DNA from: a bacterium
GTDB taxonomy: Bacteria; Zhuqueibacterota; Zhuqueibacteria; Zhuqueibacterales; Zhuqueibacteraceae
Assembly (NCBI GenBank): GCA_023150945.1
Contig: JAKLJX010000034.1
Coordinates: forward strand, 1 to 57,650
Length of the DNA: 57,650 bases
Direction of reading: 5' to 3'
Made by a program: the position numbers and the translations under genes. This document shows, in pieces, positions 34,083-43,165 of the stretch. Each line of letters opens with the position of its first letter. Within the stretch, counting starts at the first letter, position 1. Below the pieces are notes generated by a model. That model was not told where the DNA came from. It was given only the letters and a program-made list of their open reading frames with translations, and searched no databases.

Positions 34083-36380
34083 ATGCAAGTGTGGCGCCTG
34101 CTGGTTGTGCTGCTCTGTTGCGTACCGATTGAAACCGCATCTGCGGGTGCGCCCGCGGCCGGCCTCACGCTGCGCGTGAGCAATTGGTCGAGCCAGCAGC
34201 GCGACATCGAATATGAGTCCCGCATTCTGCGCGAGTTCGAGCGGTTGCATCCCGGCGTGCGCGCCGTGCTCGAGCCGGTGCCGGCCAATTACGATCAGAA
34301 GATTCTCACCAGCATTGTGGCCGGCTCACCACCGGACGTGTTTCTGCTGGATTCCGGCGCCATCCCGAGTTACGTCAACAAGGGGGTCGTGCGCGATCTC
34401 ATGCCGTATCTGCGGCGCCGCGGCTTTGATCTCAGCGTTTACTTTCCCAACGTACTCGCCATTGCCCAACGCGATTCCGCACTGTATGCCCTGCCCAAGG
34501 ATTTCACCCCGCTCGTGCTTTATTACAACAAACGGCTGTTTGATGAGGCAGGCGTGCCTTATCCGCCGGCGCAGTGGCATTGGCACGAGTTTCTCGCTGC
34601 CGCCCAGCGGCTGACACGCGATACCGATGGCGACGGCGAGAACGATCAATTCGGCGTGATCTGGCCGCAGATGACCTACATGTGGATGCCGGTGGTGTGG
34701 ATGCACGGCGGCGATGTGTTCGCACCGGATGGCAGCCGCGCCACCGGTTATTTCGATTCCGCGCCCACCAAGACCGCGCTGCAGCGGATCATCGATCTGC
34801 AGCGCAAGCACAAAGTCGCGCCCAGTTTGGGTTCGCATGAGCAAGTCCGCACCTCCGGCCTGCTGCAATCGCTCTTCGTCAGCAATCGCGCCGCCATGCG
34901 CATCAGCGGGCATTGGTCGCTGCCGGCTTTCCAACCTTATATCGCAAGCGGCCAATTGCGTCTCGGGGTGACCGCGCTGCCGGTGCCCGAGAACGGCAAA
35001 AAAGTCAACGTCATGTATGAATCCGGCTGGTGCGTGCCGGTTGCCACACCGCATCCTGAGCTGGCCGTTGAGCTGGCGCTTTTTCTCTCCGGTGAATTTG
35101 CGGCGCGGCTGCGCCGTGAAATGCTGATCGGCCTGCCGGCGATGACAGCGGTGGCGTTGGAACAAGTGCAGGCCGATACGCTCGGCTTGGAGCAAGTATT
35201 CTTCACGGAAGTGCCCTATGCGCGCCAGCACTGGGGTTCGCGCGTTGAACGCTTTTCCGAAATCGAGCCGCTTTTCGAAGACGCCCTCGATGCGGTTCTC
35301 TTCAGCGGCAAGTCGATCGACGAAAGCTTTGCCCGCCAGGCGCAGCGCATCGATGAGAAACTGCGGCAAATCCGCGCCCGCAGCGCCGGCCGCGCCACTG
35401 GCTTGCGGGGCAACACTGAAGTCGTGAGTTTCTTGTTGGTGCTGGCGGCGCTGGCTCTCGCGCTGGCGATCGGCGGCATGGTGGCCGGCCGCCGAAACGC
35501 CGGCATGGCGTGGCGACGCGATCAGACGTGGAAGGGCTTTCTCTTTCTCCTCCCCTCGTTCGTGCATCTGCTGATCTTTCTGCTGACTCCCATTGTCTTT
35601 GCCGTTTACCTGAGCGTGCACGATTGGGAAATCATCGTGCCGGACAAGCCCTTCGTCGCTGCCGGCAACTACGTCGAGATGTTCGGTGATCCGCTGTTTT
35701 GGAACGCGCTGAAAAACACTCTGCTCTATTCGCTCAATGTGCCGCTCGGCATGGCGGTGTCGCTGGGTGTGGCGGTGCTGCTCAATCGCCGCCTGGCCGG
35801 GGTCAATGTGTTGCGCACGCTGTTCTTTCTGCCGAGCGTGTCTTCTTTCGTGGCGATCGCGCTGGTGTGGCGGCTGCTCTACGAGCCGCAAATCGGCCTG
35901 GCCAATTTTCTGCTCGATCTCGCCGGGCTGCCGAAATCGCCCTGGCTCAATTCCCCGCAAACCGCCATGCTGGCGATTGTTCTGATGAGCATCTGGCTCG
36001 GGCTGGGCTACCAAATGGTGGTTTTTCTTGCCGGCCTGCAGAGCATTCCGGCGACCTACTACGAAGCCGCGATGATCGACGGCGCTTCCGGCTGGCAGCG
36101 CTTTCGAACCATCACCCTGCCGCTGCTCCAGCCCACGACTTTCTTCATCCTGGTGACTTCCTTGATCGGTTCCTTTCAAGTATTCACCGCCATCTACGTA
36201 ATGACCGGCGGCGGCCCGGCGCGCAGCACCGACGTGGTGGTGCATCACATCTATCAGGCCGCCTGGGCCAATCTGCGCATGGGCTATGCCTCGGCCATGT
36301 CGATGGTCTTGTTCGTGATCATCATGATCGCCACTTGGCTGCAGTTCCGGCTGTTGGGAAAGCAGGTGGACTATGCTTAG
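34083..36380 (+). CDS. Sugar-binding protein fused to ABC transporter permease
   Basis: Encodes 765 residues from ATG 34083, where a signal peptide follows (LLVVLLCCVPIETASAGA). Residues about 25-440 are a family 1 extracellular solute-binding protein of the MalE/UgpB kind (VAGSPPDVFLLDSGAIP; NDQFGVIWPQ; MYESGWCVPVATPHPELA). A membrane helix at about 448-470 then leads to a MalF/UgpA-like permease (about 480-765) with six hydrophobic segments and the EAA loop YYEAAMIDGASGWQRF. Binding proteins of this class are normally separate, so one tethered binding domain per transporter is expected. It overlaps the next permease gene by 8 bases. The substrate is probably an oligosaccharide, judged by the glycosidases nearby. 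Confidence 0.87.
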   Translation: MQVWRLLVVLLCCVPIETASAGAPAAGLTLRVSNWSSQQRDIEYESRILREFERLHPGVRAVLEPVPANYDQKILTSIVAGSPPDVFLLDSGAIPSYVNKGVVRDLMPYLRRRGFDLSVYFPNVLAIAQRDSALYALPKDFTPLVLYYNKRLFDEAGVPYPPAQWHWHEFLAAAQRLTRDTDGDGENDQFGVIWPQMTYMWMPVVWMHGGDVFAPDGSRATGYFDSAPTKTALQRIIDLQRKHKVAPSLGSHEQVRTSGLLQSLFVSNRAAMRISGHWSLPAFQPYIASGQLRLGVTALPVPENGKKVNVMYESGWCVPVATPHPELAVELALFLSGEFAARLRREMLIGLPAMTAVALEQVQADTLGLEQVFFTEVPYARQHWGSRVERFSEIEPLFEDALDAVLFSGKSIDESFARQAQRIDEKLRQIRARSAGRATGLRGNTEVVSFLLVLAALALALAIGGMVAGRRNAGMAWRRDQTWKGFLFLLPSFVHLLIFLLTPIVFAVYLSVHDWEIIVPDKPFVAAGNYVEMFGDPLFWNALKNTLLYSLNVPLGMAVSLGVAVLLNRRLAGVNVLRTLFFLPSVSSFVAIALVWRLLYEPQIGLANFLLDLAGLPKSPWLNSPQTAMLAIVLMSIWLGLGYQMVVFLAGLQSIPATYYEAAMIDGASGWQRFRTITLPLLQPTTFFILVTSLIGSFQVFTAIYVMTGGGPARSTDVVVHHIYQAAWANLRMGYASAMSMVLFVIIMIATWLQFRLLGKQVDYA

Positions 36381-37206
36381 CGCCCTGAAAGCAAAACTCT
36401 TCCGGCTCGCGCGCTACTCCGTTTTGATCGCGCTCGCTATTTCCATGCTGCTACCGTTTTGGTGGATGGTCTCGACCTCGCTGATGACGGACACGGAGGT
36501 GTTTCATTATCCGCCGCGCCTGTTGCCGCACGCGCCGCGCTGGCAAAACTATCCCGAGGCCATGGCGCTGCAGCCGTTTGGCCGGTTTTTTCTGAACACC
36601 ATCCTCATCACGAGTTTTTCAGTGGCCGGGCAATTGCTGTTCTGCTCGATGGCGGCCTACGCCTTTGCCCGCCTGCGCTTCAGGTGGCGCGACCGCCTCT
36701 TTGCCCTGTATCTCGCCACCATGATGGTGCCGGCGATCGTCACGCTGATTCCGGCCTTTTTGCTCATCGTTGCCGTTGGCTGGATGAACACCTACGCGGC
36801 CTTGATCACGCCGGGCTTGTCGAGCGTCTGGGGCATTTTCCTGTTGCGGCAATTTTTCCTGACCATTCCCCAAGAGTTGGAAGAGGCGGCGCGCCTAGAT
36901 GGCGCCGGTGAATTTGCTATCTATGCCCGCGTCATTCTGCCGCTCTCCACGCCGGCACTCGCGACGCTCGCCATTTTCGCTTTCATGAACAGTTGGAAGG
37001 ATTTTCTCTGGCCGCTGATCGTCACCAATCAAACCGAGATGCGGCCGGTGGAGCTGGGCATCGCGGCGTTCAGTACGATCTACGCGCTCGATTGGACGCA
37101 TCAAATGGCGGCGGCGGTGATCGTGATGCTGCCCATCGTGCTCGTCTTCTTCTTCGCGCAGCGCTATTTTGTGAAAGGCATCACGCTGACGGGAATGAAG
37201 GGGTAA
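36373..37206 (+). CDS. Carbohydrate ABC transporter permease (MalG/UgpE type)
   Basis: Encodes 277 residues with six predicted membrane segments. The EAA loop EELEEAARLDGAGEFAIYARVILPL, which docks the ATPase, is intact. The N-terminal MLLPFWWMVSTSLMTD and C-terminal FFAQRYFVKGITLTGMKG are typical of CUT1 transporters. Its ATG lies inside the end of the fusion gene (8-base overlap) with AGGTGG before it, so translation is coupled. No ATPase gene is in the locus; a shared MsmX/UgpC-type ATPase encoded elsewhere is likely. Confidence 0.92.
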   Translation: MLSALKAKLFRLARYSVLIALAISMLLPFWWMVSTSLMTDTEVFHYPPRLLPHAPRWQNYPEAMALQPFGRFFLNTILITSFSVAGQLLFCSMAAYAFARLRFRWRDRLFALYLATMMVPAIVTLIPAFLLIVAVGWMNTYAALITPGLSSVWGIFLLRQFFLTIPQELEEAARLDGAGEFAIYARVILPLSTPALATLAIFAFMNSWKDFLWPLIVTNQTEMRPVELGIAAFSTIYALDWTHQMAAAVIVMLPIVLVFFFAQRYFVKGITLTGMKG

Positions 37207-37270
37207 TCCGCAGGTCAAATGAACCCGCCAAACAAGTTTGAATGACAGCGCACGAGTCTCAGGAGTTCAT

Positions 37271-39838
37271 ATGAAGAAACCCGGCAGCGTCGCAGTTTTC
37301 CTGTTCGCGCTTCTCATTGTTGGCCAGGTCACGGCCCAGGAGGGCTTGATCCCGGCATTCAAGCTGCCGGCCAATGATCTTGAGCTAAGTCGTCCGGCCC
37401 GTCCCGGCACTTACTTCGACAAGGCCGGCAGCAAATTCGCGATTCTGGGTTTGGAGAGCGGCACGTTCGAGGCCTGGGCTTATCCGCTCAAACTCTTCCG
37501 CAATTTCGAATTCTCGTTTCTGCTCGGCAGCTCGACTCAGCCTGTGGCCGCCAGCGAGCTGGTGCGCAACGTCGCCGTGACGCCGGAAGCTACCACGCTC
37601 ACTTTCACTTATCAATCATTCACGCTGCGTGCCATTTTCGTCACGCCGGTAGCCGAGGCGGGCGCGATCATTTTGCTCGAAGTGAACACCACCGCGCCGC
37701 TCACCATTGTGTGCAGCTTCCTGCCGGTGTTGCAGCCCATGTGGCCGGCGGGCTTGGGCGGCCAATATGCCCGCTGGGAGGCCGCGCTGAAAGCTTATTT
37801 GATTTCGGAATCCTCGCGGCGGAATCATGCGTGGCTCGGCTCGCCGGCGGCCTCCGGCATTTCCTACACGCCGGCACACATGCTGTCCGATCAACCCAAT
37901 CAATTCAAGATCGAAATCCCCAATCCGGCGGCCGTGCGGGGCAAATTCATTCCCCTGATCATGGCCGGCGGCAAGGGCAAGCGCGAGGAAATCCGGGCGA
38001 TCTACGAAAAACTCGCGACCAATCCCGAGCAGTACTATCGGCAAAATGTCGAGTACTTTCGCTCGCTGCGCGCCAACACACTGCAAATCGACACGCCGAA
38101 CCGGGAGTTGAATCTCGCTTTCGAATGGGCGAAAGTCGCTTTCGACAATCTGCGCGTGGAACATCCTGAGCTGGGCAAGGGTCTGGTGGCGGGACTCGGC
38201 GCTTCGGGCAGCAGCGGCCGGCCGGGCTTTGGCTGGTTTTTCGGGGGCGATGCTTACATCAACAGCTTCAGCATGAACAGCTACGGCGCGTTTGCCGCGG
38301 TGCGGGAGGCGCTGGCCTTCACGCAAAAATGGCAGCGCCACGACGGCAAGATGGCGCACGAGCTGTCACAGGCTGAAGGCTACGTCAATTGGTTCAAGGA
38401 TTATCCGTACGGCTATCTGCACGGTGACACCACGCCGTTCTACCTTTGCGCGATGTACGACTATTATCAAGCGAGCGGGGATGCGACATTCCTCAGAAGC
38501 AGTTGGCCCTCCCTCCGGCGCGCCTTCGAATGGTGTCTGACCACGGATGCGAACGGCGACGGTTTGATGGACAATCGCAAAGCCGGCCTGGGCGCGCTGG
38601 AATTCGGTTCGCTCACGGACATTGAAACCGACATCTATCTTGCCGCGGTTTGGGTGCGCGCCGCGACGGTGATGCCCGATCTCGCCCGGGTTGCCGGCAA
38701 GCCGGACTTTGCGCGCACGGCCGCGCGCGTGGCGGAGCGCGCGCAAGCAGCCTTCGGTCACAAATTTTGGGACAGCCAGCGCCGGCACTACGCCTACGCA
38801 TTCAATGCCGGTGGCGAGCAGGTCGCAGAAGTGACGCCGTGGCCCGCCGTCGGCTTGATGTGGCAGCTCGGTGACCCCGAGCACAGCGCGGCCACGCTGC
38901 TGAAACTGAACTCCGCCGAGTTGACTACGGATTGGGGCGCGCGCAGCTTGTCGAACAAAAGTCCGCTATTCGAGCCGTTGAACTACAACTACGGCGCGGT
39001 CTGGCCCTTTCTTACCAGTTGGGTGGCAACCGCGCAGTTTCAGCACCATTTTGCGTTGCAGGGTTACAGCTCCTTGCTCACGAGTGTGCGTCACACGTTC
39101 GATAATGCGCTCGGCTTCGTGACCGAAGTCTTCTCCGGCGAGCAGAATATCTGGCCGCAGGAGGCGGTGGCGCATCAGGGCTTTTGCAGCGCCGGCGTGG
39201 TGTTGCCGCTGGTGCGCGGCCTGCTCGGCCTGGCAGCAAATGCGCCGGGAAAGCAAATTACCTTTGCCCCGCATTTTCCCGCGGATTGGAACCGGGTGAC
39301 GATTCGCAACGTCCGCGCCGGCGAGGCCGCCTGCGATTTTGACTTGCAAAGAGGAGAATCACAGCTCAGGCTCCTGGTCGCCTCGCGCAATGCCGTGCCC
39401 TGCAGCGTGCAGTTTGCGCCGGCGCTTGGCCTCGGCAGCCGGATTGAAAGCGTCACGATCGACGGCCAGGCAGCCGTTTTCAGCGAGCGGGTGTCCTCGC
39501 AAACGATTCAACCCGTGATCAACTTGCTGCTGCGCGACAGCGCCAATGTCATCGTCAACTTTGTGCCCACGGTGGAGTTGTTGCCGCCGGTGATCACCAG
39601 CGACACCGGCGATCGCAACCAGGGCTTGAAAGTGATTGCAGTCAATCGCGAGCAGGGCATGCTCAGCGCCGAGGTGGAAGGGCTGGCCGGCGAGCGGTAT
39701 GAACTGCCTGTGGTCAATGCCGGGAAGATCATCAGCGTGGCGGGCGGCGAACGGCAGGGCAGTGTGATTGCAATTCAGATGCCGGCGGGGGAGTGGGGCG
39801 AGTTCATCCGGCAGCAGATTCGGATTCGAACCGAATGA
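37271..39838 (+). CDS. Secreted (alpha/alpha)6 glycosidase, GDE-like
   Basis: Encodes 855 residues from ATG 37271 (AGGAG with 5-base spacing) and starts with a signal peptide ending near VGQVTAQ. The body resembles the amylo-alpha-1,6-glucosidase/six-hairpin glycosidase group: an N-terminal beta-sandwich (to about 270), then a helical barrel with GRPGFGWFFGGDAYIN near residue 316, GDTTPFYLCAMYDYY, NYGAVWPFLTSW and HQGFCSAGVVLPLV. A C-terminal beta domain ends the protein. It probably trims branched or alpha-linked glycans outside the inner membrane before import by the adjacent transporter. It shares several motifs with the glycosidase at 43166-46504. Exact linkage is unknown. Confidence 0.78.
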   Translation: MKKPGSVAVFLFALLIVGQVTAQEGLIPAFKLPANDLELSRPARPGTYFDKAGSKFAILGLESGTFEAWAYPLKLFRNFEFSFLLGSSTQPVAASELVRNVAVTPEATTLTFTYQSFTLRAIFVTPVAEAGAIILLEVNTTAPLTIVCSFLPVLQPMWPAGLGGQYARWEAALKAYLISESSRRNHAWLGSPAASGISYTPAHMLSDQPNQFKIEIPNPAAVRGKFIPLIMAGGKGKREEIRAIYEKLATNPEQYYRQNVEYFRSLRANTLQIDTPNRELNLAFEWAKVAFDNLRVEHPELGKGLVAGLGASGSSGRPGFGWFFGGDAYINSFSMNSYGAFAAVREALAFTQKWQRHDGKMAHELSQAEGYVNWFKDYPYGYLHGDTTPFYLCAMYDYYQASGDATFLRSSWPSLRRAFEWCLTTDANGDGLMDNRKAGLGALEFGSLTDIETDIYLAAVWVRAATVMPDLARVAGKPDFARTAARVAERAQAAFGHKFWDSQRRHYAYAFNAGGEQVAEVTPWPAVGLMWQLGDPEHSAATLLKLNSAELTTDWGARSLSNKSPLFEPLNYNYGAVWPFLTSWVATAQFQHHFALQGYSSLLTSVRHTFDNALGFVTEVFSGEQNIWPQEAVAHQGFCSAGVVLPLVRGLLGLAANAPGKQITFAPHFPADWNRVTIRNVRAGEAACDFDLQRGESQLRLLVASRNAVPCSVQFAPALGLGSRIESVTIDGQAAVFSERVSSQTIQPVINLLLRDSANVIVNFVPTVELLPPVITSDTGDRNQGLKVIAVNREQGMLSAEVEGLAGERYELPVVNAGKIISVAGGERQGSVIAIQMPAGEWGEFIRQQIRIRTE

Positions 39839-39849
39839 AGCATGCCCCC

Positions 39850-40704
39850 TCAAGATTGTGTGGCAGAGTAAGTATAGGCGCGCGGAACGAAATCCGCGCT
39901 GTTCAACAGCACGATGTTTTCGCCCGATTGGGTGAGCACGAAGAGGCCGCTCTTGTAAGCGTAGCGGTCAACGCCTTCATCGATGCTCATGCCGGCGACC
40001 GCACCATGCAGCACGAGGCCGCGATAGCGCAGAAAGAAATCGAAAAAGCGCGGCAGCCGCTCCAGGGTCTCGTCCACGTCGCGGCGCTCGAGCTTGAGTT
40101 TGACCTCGACGGCAAGAACATGCGTTGGGCCGTAACCGAGCACGTCCCACTCCATGCCGTCGCCGTTCAGGCGACCAACGCTGCGAGCGGAAATATTGGT
40201 CAGTTGGAAGCCGCGTTCGCGAAAAACGCGCGCCACCGCAGGGCGCACCGAGCTTCCCGCGAACAAGCCCAGTGAATCGGTCAGGCCGGCAAAGCGTTTG
40301 ATGAGGTCTTGCAGCTTCTGGTCGGTCACCTCGGAACGCCGGGCCATTTCTTTGACGAGTCGATCAGTCTCCAGAATCTGGCGGTCGGCTCGGTCGATCT
40401 GCTGCGTGAGCTCCCGGATTTTCTGGTCAGTGATTTCAGATTGCCGGACCATCTCGCGCATTTTCTGGTCGGTGATCTCAAATTTCTGCGTGACTACCCG
40501 GATATGCTCACTGAGCTGCCCCACTTGCCCGCTGCTTTCGAATACCAGACCGTTCGTTTGCTGGAGTTGCCGCGCTGTTTCTTGCTGTTTCTCGGCCAGC
40601 TTCGTAAGCTGTTCCTGAAACTGCTGATTGGACTCCACGAATCGCCGGTCGATTTCCTTGAAACCGTGATAAACCAGGGTCTCGAGTTTTTCCAGTTCTG
40701 TCAT
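39850..40704 (-). CDS. Coiled-coil PD-(D/E)XK nuclease-like protein (DUF3782 type)
   Basis: Encodes 284 residues, antisense to the glycosidase operon. Residues 1-140 are a long coiled coil with a 14-residue internal repeat (FEITDQKMREMVRQ, SEITDQKIRELTQQ, SEVTDQKLQDLIKR). The C-terminal domain has Asp187 in GMEWDVLGYG and Glu200-x-Lys202 in AVEVKLKL, the pattern of PD-(D/E)XK nuclease folds. It resembles DUF3782-type proteins seen in multiple copies in cyanobacteria and other phyla, with no assigned function. GGGGGAG lies 6 bases before the ATG and a good promoter lies at 40773-40801. It breaks an otherwise continuous plus-strand locus, which suggests later insertion. Confidence 0.72.
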   Translation of the reverse strand: MTELEKLETLVYHGFKEIDRRFVESNQQFQEQLTKLAEKQQETARQLQQTNGLVFESSGQVGQLSEHIRVVTQKFEITDQKMREMVRQSEITDQKIRELTQQIDRADRQILETDRLVKEMARRSEVTDQKLQDLIKRFAGLTDSLGLFAGSSVRPAVARVFRERGFQLTNISARSVGRLNGDGMEWDVLGYGPTHVLAVEVKLKLERRDVDETLERLPRFFDFFLRYRGLVLHGAVAGMSIDEGVDRYAYKSGLFVLTQSGENIVLLNSADFVPRAYTYSATQS

Positions 40705-40772
40705 GAGTTTCTCCCCCTTTCAAAAGGTTTTGCTTCGTAGCCACAGGTGGCTGGTCGGTATGGCGCAGCGCA

Positions 40773-40801
40773 TCAATAGTGAAAATTATGGCATCTGTCA
40801 A
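40773..40801 (-). promoter_or_regulatory. Predicted promoter of the DUF3782-type gene
   Basis: On the minus strand: TTGACA (40801-40796), 17 bases, TATTGA (40778-40773) followed by TGCGC. It lies about 70 bases before the ATG at 40704. Confidence 0.6.
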
Positions 40802-40842
40802 GCAAAAATTCTGGGCCAATCAATCTTCAAAATCGAGTCCTT

Positions 40843-43107
40843 ATGAACTTTGCACAGCCGCTCAAATTTCTCGCCCGCCCGGATAAGTGGTACCTCGGTG
40901 GCGGGAATCGCCTGCTCTGGGCGCCGCCCTTTCCACTGTTTCTCGATTTTCCCGGGCTGTGGGATGAGGCGCAATATTTCAACTATTCCTTTCAGCCGCT
41001 GTTCACCTGGACACTGCTGGACGAGGACGGCAACGAGCTGGCGCTGCGCTTTCGCCGCCGGCGCTGGTCGCCCGCGGTGATGACGCAGAGATACTTCGCC
41101 ACCAACGCGATGTGGTCGCGCAAGCGGGAAGACGGGTTGTCCGTGCGCGAGCGCAAAATGATTCTCCCGCAAGACGTGGCCGTCTGCAGGGTACAACTGC
41201 GCAACCGCTCCGCCCGGAAACGCCGGCTGCATCTGATTCTATGGACCGTGCAGGAGAATTATCCTTCGAAACGAACCACCTGGCTTTCCGAGATCAGCCA
41301 GGAAAACGGTATCGTCTCCTTCCGCAAGCATCTCGAGCCTGCCAACCTGCCGCACTTGCCGGTGGCACTGGCCCTGGGTCTTGATACGAAACCGCAATCA
41401 TACGGACTGCAGCTCAGCCAGCGCGCGGCGCTGCAGCCGCATTGGCTTTTTACACCCTTCTATGAAAGCTTTCGCGAAGGCCGGCTTCCCAACTGCGTCA
41501 AGCTCGGCGGGGCCGAACGTGAGGGACTGGTTTACGCCGCGTTGCACGTCGAGATGGCGTTGCCCGCCGGGGGCGAAGCCGAAGTTACTGCGGGTCTGGC
41601 GGCCGCGCCCGATCCGGAGCAGGCCCGCGGCAATCTCACCCAAGTGCTGGGGAAAGGTAAAGCCGTGAAGGCGAGCCGCACGAGCTGGCGGCGCCACTTT
41701 GCCGAGGTCCCGTCGTTCGCCTGCTCGAATGAATATTTTTCCCGCTATTACTGGTATCGCTGGTACGGCCTGCGCTTGAACACCATTGCCGTGCAGGAGG
41801 GAAACTATCGCCGGCCATTTGTTTGCGAAGGCATCGAATACTTCCGCGCACCAATTTCCTACAGCGCGATGTGCCACATGCTGGAGAATCGCTGGCGCCA
41901 CGATCCTGCCCTGGCCGCCGGCAGCCTGCTCACCTTCATCGACAACCAGCAGGCGGACGGCAGTTTTCCCGGCTATATCGATGTGCACCAGCAGCGCCCG
42001 CATCTGTTTTACCATGCCAACTGGGGCAATGCCGTGCGCGAGTTGCTGCGCGTGCATCCTTCTGATGATTTGGCGGCTGCCGGCTACGCCGGATTGCAGC
42101 GCTATGCCCGCTATTTTGACCAGACGCGCGATCCAGAAGACAGCGGCTTGTACGACGTCATCAATCAATATGAAACCGGCCAGGAATTCATGTCGCGCTA
42201 TCTCGCGGTGGAGCGCCACGCCGATCGCGATGCCTGGGGTGAGGTCTTTCGCCTGAAGGGCATTGAAGCCACGGTGTATCTTTATCAGCTCAAGCAAGCG
42301 CTGGCGGTGTTGGCGCAGACTTTAGGAAACGAGAATGCTGCGCGTCAGTGGCAGACCGGTGCCGAAAGAATCAAACAGGCGATGCTGCGCGAGATGTGGG
42401 ATCCGGAACAGGAAATGTTTTTCGACGTGGATCCGCACTCGCGCCGCCGCACCGGCGTGAAAGCCGCGGTCTGCTTTTATCCCTATTTCACTGATGTGGT
42501 TTCGGCGGAGCATTTATCCGGACTGAAAAGGCACTTGCTGAATCCGCAGGAGTTTTGGACGCCCTTTCCCGCGCCCGCTGCCAGCGTCGATGATCCCCAC
42601 TTTTGCGCTGAGCCGGAATGGAAGGGCATGCGCATGAAATGCCCCTGGAATGGCCGGGTGTGGCCGATGGCCAACAGTCACCTGGCGGAGGCCCTGGCGC
42701 AGACGGCGTTGCGCTGCGGTGAGGTGCAGATCCAACAAGCGGCGGTCGAGTTCATCAGCAAGTTCATTGTGATGATGTTCCACGACGGCGATCCCCGCCG
42801 CCCGAATTGCTTCGAGCACTATCATCCTTATACCGGCAAAGCGGCCTGCTATCGCGGCGTCGATGACTATCAGCATTCCTGGGTGAATGATCTCATCATC
42901 AAGTATGTTTGCGGCATTCGGCCGCATGACACCGGCGTGACCATCGATCCACTGCCTTTTGATTTGCAATGGTTCGAAATCGACAACGTGCTGGTGCGGG
43001 GCGTGCGCCTGGCAGTGCAGTGCGCCGGCCGGACGTTCAAAGTCCGGCTCGAGGACCGGCTGCACGCGAAAAGCAAAATTGGCGAACGGATTGAAATTGC
43101 GATTTGA
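40843..43107 (+). CDS. Cytoplasmic six-hairpin glycoside hydrolase (MGH1/GH63-like)
   Basis: Encodes 754 residues with no signal peptide. An N-terminal beta-sandwich (about 1-280) is followed by a helical barrel with FVCEGIEYFRAPISYSAMCHM, the central NQYETGQEFMSRYLAVE, LKGIEATVYLYQL and the late acidic segment CPWNGRVWPMANSHLAEAL. These are features of the MGH1-like/trehalase-like clan that includes GH63 and mannosylglycerate hydrolases. Likely substrates are short alpha-linked oligosaccharides brought in by the transporter. It differs from the flanking GDE-like enzymes. The ribosome-binding site is weak (GAG at 7 bases). It is 58 bases before the next gene and probably co-transcribed with it. 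Confidence 0.75.
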   Translation: MNFAQPLKFLARPDKWYLGGGNRLLWAPPFPLFLDFPGLWDEAQYFNYSFQPLFTWTLLDEDGNELALRFRRRRWSPAVMTQRYFATNAMWSRKREDGLSVRERKMILPQDVAVCRVQLRNRSARKRRLHLILWTVQENYPSKRTTWLSEISQENGIVSFRKHLEPANLPHLPVALALGLDTKPQSYGLQLSQRAALQPHWLFTPFYESFREGRLPNCVKLGGAEREGLVYAALHVEMALPAGGEAEVTAGLAAAPDPEQARGNLTQVLGKGKAVKASRTSWRRHFAEVPSFACSNEYFSRYYWYRWYGLRLNTIAVQEGNYRRPFVCEGIEYFRAPISYSAMCHMLENRWRHDPALAAGSLLTFIDNQQADGSFPGYIDVHQQRPHLFYHANWGNAVRELLRVHPSDDLAAAGYAGLQRYARYFDQTRDPEDSGLYDVINQYETGQEFMSRYLAVERHADRDAWGEVFRLKGIEATVYLYQLKQALAVLAQTLGNENAARQWQTGAERIKQAMLREMWDPEQEMFFDVDPHSRRRTGVKAAVCFYPYFTDVVSAEHLSGLKRHLLNPQEFWTPFPAPAASVDDPHFCAEPEWKGMRMKCPWNGRVWPMANSHLAEALAQTALRCGEVQIQQAAVEFISKFIVMMFHDGDPRRPNCFEHYHPYTGKAACYRGVDDYQHSWVNDLIIKYVCGIRPHDTGVTIDPLPFDLQWFEIDNVLVRGVRLAVQCAGRTFKVRLEDRLHAKSKIGERIEIAI

Positions 43108-43165
43108 ACACGACACCAGCCGCATGACTGCTTACGAAGACGAGAGGACCGAAAACGGAGCCCTA

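Noticed and set aside
39850-40704. Phage-defence gene
   Set aside because: A nuclease-like fold alone is not enough; no partner gene of a known defence system lies nearby and the neighbours are sugar-use genes.
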